From: Thermaceae bacterium
GTDB lineage: Bacteria > Deinococcota > Deinococci > Deinococcales > Marinithermaceae
Length of the DNA: 9,291 bases
Assembly (NCBI GenBank): GCA_027023345.1
Contig: JALVVO010000178.1
Span: forward strand, 1 to 9,291
Direction: 5' to 3'
In this document: positions 5,064-9,291 of the stretch, in pieces
Numbering within the stretch: position 1 is the first letter of the stretch
Layout: the number at the start of each line of letters is the position of its first letter
Position numbers and translations under genes: made by a program
The notes under the pieces: generated by a model
What the model was told of the DNA's origin: nothing
The model's database searches: none
Seen by the model: only the letters and a program-made list of their open reading frames with translations

Positions 5064-6131
5064 GTGCGCCCCGACTTCGACGCCCTTCCCTACCTGACCG
5101 AGGACCTCCCGGGGACGGGCGAGCGGATCCGGGAGGAGCTCGAGCACTTCCAGGTCGAGGAGGTCCCCGCCTACCTCCCCTCGGGCTCGGGCGAGCACCT
5201 CTTTCTCCTGGTGGAAAAGCGCGGCCTCACCACCCGCGACCTGGTGGACCGACTCACCCGTCTCGGCGTCCCCGAGGTGGGGATCGGCGTCGCCGGGCTC
5301 AAGGACAAGCGCGCCGTCGCCCGCCAGTGGCTCTCGATCCCCGCTCGCTACGAGCGGGTGCTCAAGGCCTTCGAAGAGCCCGGGGCGATCCGGGTCCTCG
5401 CCGCCGAGCGCCACCAAAACAAGCTCAAAACCGGGCACCTGAAGGGCAACCGCTTTCGGATCTTCGTCAAAGGCGCGGACGCCGAACGCGCCGAGGCCGT
5501 CCTCCGCCGGCTTAAGGAAAAGGGCCTACCCAACTACTACGGCCCCCAGCGCTTCGGGCTCTACGGCAAGAACCCCGAGAAGGGGCTCGAGCTCATCCGG
5601 GGCAAGAAGTCCCGGGGCCGGCCCTGGCTCAAGCGGTTCCTCCTGGGAAGCGTCCAGAGCCTCCTCTTCAACGCCTACCTCGCGGAAAGGCTCCGCCGGG
5701 GCCTCTACGACCGCTTCCTCAAGGGCGACGTGGCGAAAAAGCACGCAAGCGGCGGGGAGTTCTTGGTCTGGGACCCCGAGCGGGAAAACCCCCGCGCGCA
5801 AGCCCTCGAGATCAGCCCCACCGGGCCGCTCTTTGGCAAGAAGTACTTCGAGGCCGAGGACGCTTCCCGCGCCCTCGAGGACGAGATCCTCGAGCGCTAC
5901 GGTCTCGCCCGCGCCGACTTCGCCGCCCGCCGGGGGGCCCGGCGCCCGATCCGGGTGCCGCTCCTCGAGGCCTCGGTCGAGCCCGCGGCGGAGGGCGTTT
6001 GGCTTTCCTTCTTCCTGCCGAAGGGCAGCTACGCGACGAGCCTTCTCCGCGAGGTGATGAAGAAAAACCCCGAGGCCGTGGGCCCCGGGGATCCGGCTCG
6101 CAGGGCGCTAGAAGCGCAAACCGAGCTTTAG
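5064..6131 (+). CDS. truD: tRNA pseudouridine synthase D
   Basis: TruD isomerises U13 to pseudouridine in the D-arm of tRNAs such as tRNA-Glu. The 355-residue product carries the family motifs: GLKDKRAVARQW with the catalytic aspartate D81, KTGHLKGNRFRI (122-133), NYYGPQRFG (157-165), and the LLGSVQSLLFNAYLAERLR helix (193-211). The C-terminal region (PKGSYATSLLREVMK) completes the catalytic fold. The start is GTG at 5064, 6 nt after TAGCAT and without a Shine-Dalgarno sequence. It diverges from the tilS-tadA gene, another tRNA-modification gene, and both appear to use one -10 core, which suggests linked expression. The stop TAG lies inside the 3' end of the opposing barrel-like protein gene, a 24-bp convergent overlap. 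Length is normal for bacterial TruD. Confidence 0.97.
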   Translation: MRPDFDALPYLTEDLPGTGERIREELEHFQVEEVPAYLPSGSGEHLFLLVEKRGLTTRDLVDRLTRLGVPEVGIGVAGLKDKRAVARQWLSIPARYERVLKAFEEPGAIRVLAAERHQNKLKTGHLKGNRFRIFVKGADAERAEAVLRRLKEKGLPNYYGPQRFGLYGKNPEKGLELIRGKKSRGRPWLKRFLLGSVQSLLFNAYLAERLRRGLYDRFLKGDVAKKHASGGEFLVWDPERENPRAQALEISPTGPLFGKKYFEAEDASRALEDEILERYGLARADFAARRGARRPIRVPLLEASVEPAAEGVWLSFFLPKGSYATSLLREVMKKNPEAVGPGDPARRALEAQTEL

Positions 6132-6569
6132 GGCGGCGAAAGGCCCCTTGAAGGCGTCCTTCTCGAGGTTGAAGGCGTAACCCGCATCGAGGCCCAAGAA
6201 GGCCGGAAGCGGCAGGGCCCCCACGTCGAGGTCGAACTCGGCGTCGGCCCGCAGAAAGCCGTAGAACCCGCCGGCGTGCCCGACCCCGGCGCCGCCGCCC
6301 GCGCGGAGCCCCTCGAGCAGCGGGAGCGAGGCCAGGTAGCGCATGCCAAAGGCGGCGTCCAACCCGCCCCCGGCGTAGCCGAGGTCCAGCGTGGGGCGGA
6401 GCGCCCCCAGCGGCGGCTGGAAGAGGAGGCAGTTCCAGGAGGCCTCAAGCCCAAAGGCCGCGGCCCCGGCGTAGCCCCCGCGCACCGCCAGCGAGGGGTG
6501 GGGGTTGCCGAGCGCGAGCGCCGCCGAGAGCCCCAAGACCGTCCCAAGCGCCCAGAGGATCCGTTTCAT
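6108..6569 (-). CDS. Exported beta-barrel-like protein, unknown function
   Basis: This 153-residue protein begins with a typical signal peptide: MKR, a hydrophobic stretch rich in Leu/Ala/Gly to about residue 20, and a likely cleavage site around ALALG. The rest is Gly/Ala/Leu/Phe-rich with alternating short segments (AVRGGYAGAAAFGLEASW, LRPTLDLGYAGGGLDAAFG, LGLDAGYAFNLE), resembling amphipathic strands of a small outer-membrane barrel. It ends in LKLGLRF, and a terminal Phe is typical of barrel proteins. A single Cys occurs in WNCLLF, with no lipobox. No named family is recognised. The ATG at 6567-6569 has GGAGGTG at 6576-6582, spaced 6 nt, unlike the leaderless neighbours; the frame upstream of this start is antisense to the CLC gene and not credible. 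The last 24 bp overlap the end of truD convergently. Confidence 0.75.
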   Translation of the reverse strand: MKRILWALGTVLGLSAALALGNPHPSLAVRGGYAGAAAFGLEASWNCLLFQPPLGALRPTLDLGYAGGGLDAAFGMRYLASLPLLEGLRAGGGAGVGHAGGFYGFLRADAEFDLDVGALPLPAFLGLDAGYAFNLEKDAFKGPFAALKLGLRF

Positions 6570-6588
6570 TCCAAACACCTCCGCCCCT

Positions 6589-6594
6589 ACCCTA
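6589..6594 (-). promoter_or_regulatory. Possible -10 for the barrel-like protein gene
   Basis: TAGGGT on the minus strand would start transcription at about 6582, placing the Shine-Dalgarno GGAGGTG at the extreme 5' end of a leader of about 13 nt. There is no recognisable -35 and no extended element. This is a weak call based on position only. Confidence 0.25.
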
Positions 6595-6630
6595 CCCCGA
6601 ACCGGGGACATGCGCACGGGAAAATCCGCA

Positions 6631-6636
6631 TAGAAT
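6631..6636 (+). promoter_or_regulatory. -10 box of the CLC gene (leaderless type)
   Basis: TAGAAT (5/6 of the consensus) lies 6 nt before the GTG at 6643, again the leaderless spacing, and no Shine-Dalgarno sequence precedes that GTG. GGGACA at 6605-6610 resembles a -35, but the 20-bp spacer is longer than ideal. Confidence 0.5.
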
Positions 6637-6642
6637 GGCGCC

Positions 6643-8340
6643 GTGGCAACGAAGCGGCCCACCGCGACCCACTGGTACCGGCTCCTCCTCCTCAGCTTCC
6701 TGATTGGAATCGTCGCCGGAATCGGCGCCATCCTCTTCAACTGGATGGTTCAGGAGGGCCACCAGCTCTTCCTCGAGCAGCTCGCCCGGTACCGCCCGCC
6801 CACCGAGGGCGGCGAGGGTCCCTGGTTCGGCCCCTATAGCCGCCTCCTGATCCCGCTCGTCACCGGCCTCGGCGGGCTGATTGCCGGCTGGCTCGTCTTC
6901 ACCTTCGCCCCCGAAGCCGAGGGGCACGGCACCGACGCGGTGATCCGCTCCTACCACGAGCAAGGGGGGCGCATCCGCCCCCAGGTGCCGGTCATCAAGA
7001 CCCTGGCCTCGGCCATCACCCTGGGCTCGGGCGGCTCCGGCGGACGCGAGGGACCCATCGCCCAGATCGGCGCAGGCCTCGCCTCGGTGACCGCGAGCTG
7101 GCTCCGGCTCTCCGACACCGAGCGCCGGATCTTGGTGATGGCCGGGGCCGGCGGCGGCATCGGCGCGGTCTTCCACGCGCCGCTGGGCGGCGCGCTCTTT
7201 GCCGCCGAGGTGCTCTACTCCAAGCTCGACTCCGAGAGCGAGGTGCTGATCCCCAGCATCATCTCGGCGGTCACTGCCTACTCGGTGGCCGGCTACGTGA
7301 GCGGCTACGGCTCGCTCTTCACCCTCCAGGCCGACCACTACAACCAGCCGGTGGTCCTGCCCTTCTACCTGCTCCTCGCGCTGCTCTCGGCGGGCGGGGC
7401 CTGGCTTTTTGTCCGGCTCTTCTACGGCACCCAGGCCTGGTTCAAGGAGCTCAAGCTCCCGCTCTTTTTAAAGCCCGCCCTGGGCGGATTCCTCACCGGC
7501 GTGCTCGGGGCCTTTTTGCCCCAGGTCCTCTCCGGCGGCTACGGCTGGATCCAGATGGTCTTCGAAAATAAGTTGCCCTTTTTGATCCTCTTGCTCATGG
7601 CCCTGGGCAAGATGGTCGCCACCTCGCTGACCATCGGCTCCGGCGGCTCGGGCGGCGTCTTCGGCCCCAGCGTCTTCATCGGCGCGGCCCTCGGTGGCGC
7701 CTACGGCCAGGCGATGGCGGCGCTCTTCCCGGGACTTGGGCTCAACCCGGTGGACTTCGCCCTGGTAGGCATGGCGAGCTTCTTCGCCGCCGCCGCCAAG
7801 ACCCCGCTCTCCACCATCGTCATGGTCACCGAGATGACCGGGGGCTACGGGCTGCTCGTTCCCCTCATGCTCGCGAGCTTCACCTCTTTCATCCTCCTCC
7901 GCCCCGAGGTCACCCTCTACCGTTCGCAGGTGCCCGAGCGGATCGACAGCCCGGTCCACGCCCACGAGTACATCCGCCTCGCCCTCACCAGCCTGGCCGA
8001 ACGCGGCCTGCCCATCCCCAAGGACGTGCCGCTGCCCCAGGTGGCGCGGCTGCTCGAGACCGGGCAGCCGGTCCCCCTCGACCCCGAGGGCAACGAGATC
8101 GCCTTTGCCATGCACCTCCACGACGGCCACCCCTGGGTGGGGCGGCGGATCGTCGAGCTCGGCCTGCCCCCCGACGTTTTGGTGATCTCGGTGCTTCGGG
8201 AGAAGGCGAACCGGGTGATCGTGCCCCGGGGACACACGCGGCTCGAGGCCGGCGACACCCTGATCCTGGTGGGTCCGCCCGAGGCCCCCGCCGACGTCGA
8301 GCGCCTGCTCGGCGCGGACGGCAAGGCCGAGAGCGAGTGA
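6643..8340 (+). CDS. CLC-family chloride channel/transporter with RCK_C domain
   Basis: This 565-residue integral membrane protein moves Cl- or another anion across the inner membrane. The CLC core (about 10-430) shows the filter signatures: GHGTDAV (95-101) where classic CLCs have GSGIPE, GSGGSGGREGP (128-138) with the gating glutamate E136, GSGGSGGVFGPSVFIGA (332-348), AKTPLSTIVMVTEMTGGYG, and a central tyrosine, probably Y426 (TLYRSQ). The intracellular proton glutamate next to the conserved E189 is Val190 (FAAEVL against IIEEM in E. coli ClcA). Residues from about 480 to 560 form a TrkA_C/RCK_C module (WVGRRIVELGLPPDVLVISV and RLEAGDTLILVG), a cytoplasmic ligand-sensing domain also found on K+ transport proteins. 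The start is GTG 6643, leaderless type. Whether it is a channel or an exchanger cannot be told from sequence. The gene ends 2 bp from the convergent half-hydrolase gene. Confidence 0.95.
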   Translation: MATKRPTATHWYRLLLLSFLIGIVAGIGAILFNWMVQEGHQLFLEQLARYRPPTEGGEGPWFGPYSRLLIPLVTGLGGLIAGWLVFTFAPEAEGHGTDAVIRSYHEQGGRIRPQVPVIKTLASAITLGSGGSGGREGPIAQIGAGLASVTASWLRLSDTERRILVMAGAGGGIGAVFHAPLGGALFAAEVLYSKLDSESEVLIPSIISAVTAYSVAGYVSGYGSLFTLQADHYNQPVVLPFYLLLALLSAGGAWLFVRLFYGTQAWFKELKLPLFLKPALGGFLTGVLGAFLPQVLSGGYGWIQMVFENKLPFLILLLMALGKMVATSLTIGSGGSGGVFGPSVFIGAALGGAYGQAMAALFPGLGLNPVDFALVGMASFFAAAAKTPLSTIVMVTEMTGGYGLLVPLMLASFTSFILLRPEVTLYRSQVPERIDSPVHAHEYIRLALTSLAERGLPIPKDVPLPQVARLLETGQPVPLDPEGNEIAFAMHLHDGHPWVGRRIVELGLPPDVLVISVLREKANRVIVPRGHTRLEAGDTLILVGPPEAPADVERLLGADGKAESE

Positions 8341-8342
8341 CC

Positions 8343-8699
8343 TCAGCCGAAGAGGCAGCGGCGAAGGGCCTCGGCGTCGGGCGCGGGGCAGACCGCCTCG
8401 AGCCCCATGCGCGCTTTCAGCACCTCGCCCACCCGCACGCCGTAACCCCGGGTGAGCACGCGGTAGCCGTCGAGGTTCAGCATCATGATGAGCCCCACCA
8501 CGAACTCCGCGTCCTCCTCCGGGGAGAGGGGCACCCCCTCGGTGCGGCCCCGGCCGGGGAGGTCCGGGATCAGGTAGCGAAACCCCTCGGGCAAGGGCTC
8601 CTTCCAGTCCCCCGCCTCGGCCCCGAGCAGGATTACGACCGGTCCCTCGCCGAGGTCGTCGTAGACCAGGTTGGTGCCGTAGAGGTGGATGTAGGCCAT
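8343..8699 (-). CDS. Half-length alpha/beta-hydrolase-fold protein without catalytic residues
   Basis: This 118-residue protein covers only the first half of an alpha/beta-hydrolase fold: first strands (IHLYGTNLVYDDLGEGP), a strand where the oxyanion HG motif would be (VVILLGAEAGDW, 21-32), the typical DLPGRGRTEG turn (46-55), a helix, and an elbow strand VLTRGYGVRVG (81-91). In the usual elbow GHSxGG the nucleophile is Ser; the best alignment here puts Tyr86. No later Asp or His exists because the chain ends at LFG. It is probably not a classical esterase. I recall a small hydrolase-fold protein of about 130 residues of known structure from T. thermophilus (TT1977) that looks similar, unchecked. 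The ATG at 8697-8699 overlaps the stop of the preceding hydrolase gene by one base (TGATG), so translation is coupled. Confidence 0.8.
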   Translation of the reverse strand: MAYIHLYGTNLVYDDLGEGPVVILLGAEAGDWKEPLPEGFRYLIPDLPGRGRTEGVPLSPEEDAEFVVGLIMMLNLDGYRVLTRGYGVRVGEVLKARMGLEAVCPAPDAEALRRCLFG

Positions 8700-9291
8700 C
8701 AGGAAGGCGCCTCCGGCTCGAAGCGAAGGAGCGGCTTCGCCGCCGGCTCCTCCTCGTCCTCCTCCCGCCAGTGGGCGGGACCCTCCAAAAAGTCCTCGTA
8801 GCGCTCGATGAAGCCCTTGGCGAGGGCGGTGGCCTCGGGCGGGTTCTCCCAGGGGGCGAAGTGCCCGGCGCCCTCGACCGTCACCAGCATCCCCTTGAGC
8901 TCGGGGACCCACTCGGTGACCTCGTGGCCGTAGCGCATGGGGGTGAAGACGTCCTCGGCGCCGACGGCGACGAGCACCGGCGCCTTCAGGAGGCGGAGCC
9001 ACTTGCGCGCGTCGCCTAGCGCCCGAACCCCGCGCACCCAGGCCCCAAGGTCCCGCCCGGCAAGCCCCTCGGCCCAGGCCTCGATCTGGGCCCGGCCGCG
9101 GGCGAGGAGGAGCGAGCCAAAAAACCAGGGGGCGGCGGCGACGACGAAGGCCTCCCGGCCGCCGAGCTCAAGGGCCACCTCGAGCGCGCGAAGCCGAGCA
9201 AGCAGCGCGTCGTCGGCCCGGAAGTAGGGGGAAAACAGTACCAGGCTCCGGGCCGACGACGCGCTGCTTGCTCGGCTTCGCGCGCTCGAGG
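8699..9291 (-). CDS. Alpha/beta-fold hydrolase (5'-partial)
   Basis: This is the C-terminal part of a canonical alpha/beta hydrolase. Visible are RSLVLFSPYFRADDALLARL (the segment after the nucleophile elbow), a helical cap region, LLKAPVLVAVGAEDVFTP with the catalytic Asp at about 8951-8953, and VEGAGHFAPWENPPE with the catalytic His at about 8861-8863, followed by a final helix and an acidic tail (REEDEEEP). The nucleophile elbow would lie beyond the window. The style resembles carboxylesterases and 3-oxoadipate enol-lactonase-like enzymes, but the substrate is unknown. The frame is open to the window edge; however, codons beyond about 9248 come from the right arm of a perfect inverted repeat and give low-complexity Ser/Ala/Arg, where a segment like HPERV is expected. 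I trust the translation only from about 9250 down. The stop overlaps the start of the half-hydrolase gene. Confidence 0.85.
   Translation of the reverse strand, partial: SSARSRASSASSARSLVLFSPYFRADDALLARLRALEVALELGGREAFVVAAAPWFFGSLLLARGRAQIEAWAEGLAGRDLGAWVRGVRALGDARKWLRLLKAPVLVAVGAEDVFTPMRYGHEVTEWVPELKGMLVTVEGAGHFAPWENPPEATALAKGFIERYEDFLEGPAHWREEDEEEPAAKPLLRFEPEAPS
9178..9291. repeat. Perfect 45-bp inverted repeat at the window end
   Basis: Bases 9178-9222 are the exact reverse complement of 9247-9291, with a 24-bp spacer, and the right arm reaches the last base of the window. The left arm is ordinary hydrolase coding sequence. The right arm in the same frame gives implausible Ser/Ala/Arg codons. 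A fold-back (hairpin) chimera at a contig end explains this better than a natural element, but only flanking sequence would decide. Confidence 0.9.

Noticed and set aside
5058..5438. N-terminal extension of the tilS-tadA frame by about 127 codons
   Set aside because: This part is antisense to the conserved start of truD, shows no TilS homology, and ignores the GTG/-10 arrangement at 5043-5058.
6570..6740. 57-codon extension of the barrel-like protein
   Set aside because: It would bury a clear signal peptide and Shine-Dalgarno sequence, and it is antisense to the CLC N-terminus.
6592..8235. Long minus-strand ORFs opposite the CLC gene
   Set aside because: They are shadows of the CLC gene, with His/Glu/Gly-rich composition and no domain, signal or ribosome binding site.
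1..9291. CRISPR array, insertion sequence, prophage or defence system
   Set aside because: There are no spaced direct repeats, no transposase or integrase motifs, and the space is filled by housekeeping genes of uniform composition.

Overview
The window is about 70% GC and gene-dense, and it reads as chromosome of a thermophilic Deinococcota of the order Thermales (Thermus/Oceanithermus/Marinithermus type). The reasons are the style of the cysteinyl-tRNA synthetase, a START-fold protein very like the small Thermus one, a fused TilS-TadA, a small half-length alpha/beta-hydrolase, an exported protein with a terminal Phe that fits an outer membrane, and promoters of the TANNNT type 6-7 nt ahead of start codons (leaderless mRNAs). 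Genus and species cannot be fixed from the sequence alone. Most genes are core housekeeping. I see no phage, transposon, CRISPR array or defence island.

Left part (1-2714). The last 20 codons of an unknown plus-strand gene converge on a minus-strand group. In order of transcription the group is recX, a START/SRPBCC-domain protein, a possible 8-codon leader peptide ending in Cys, cysS, and a 64-residue two-helix membrane protein. The leader peptide lies under its own extended -10 promoter, so cysS probably has a separate promoter and perhaps a cysteine-sensing leader.

Middle (2696-6131). A calcineurin-type phosphohydrolase gene (plus) diverges from recX across only 19 bp. Further on, truD (plus) diverges from a fused tilS-tadA gene (minus) across 18 bp. 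Both divergent gaps contain the same 7-mer core, TATGCTA, which gives a -10 element on each strand with a GTG start 6-7 nt to either side. This looks like a shared, symmetric, leaderless bidirectional promoter. The end of tilS-tadA runs through the promoter and the first 22 nt of a tRNA-Ser(CGA) gene on the same strand. A strong palindromic terminator separates that tRNA from the phosphohydrolase gene. TilS (lysidine-34), TadA (inosine-34), TruD (pseudouridine-13), CysRS and tRNA-Ser make this a tRNA-function neighbourhood.

Right part (6108-9291). A signal-peptide-bearing, beta-barrel-like protein (minus) overlaps the end of truD by 24 bp. Divergent from it is a CLC-family anion channel/transporter with a C-terminal RCK_C/TrkA_C domain, also with a leaderless-type start. 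The CLC gene ends 2 bp from a minus-strand pair: a full-type alpha/beta-hydrolase, cut by the window edge, translationally coupled to a 118-residue half-hydrolase without catalytic residues. The last 114 bp form a perfect 45-bp inverted repeat that breaks the hydrolase reading exactly at the edge. I suspect a fold-back assembly artefact there.

No gene-free stretch exceeds 300 bp; the longest gap is the 104-bp cysS leader region.
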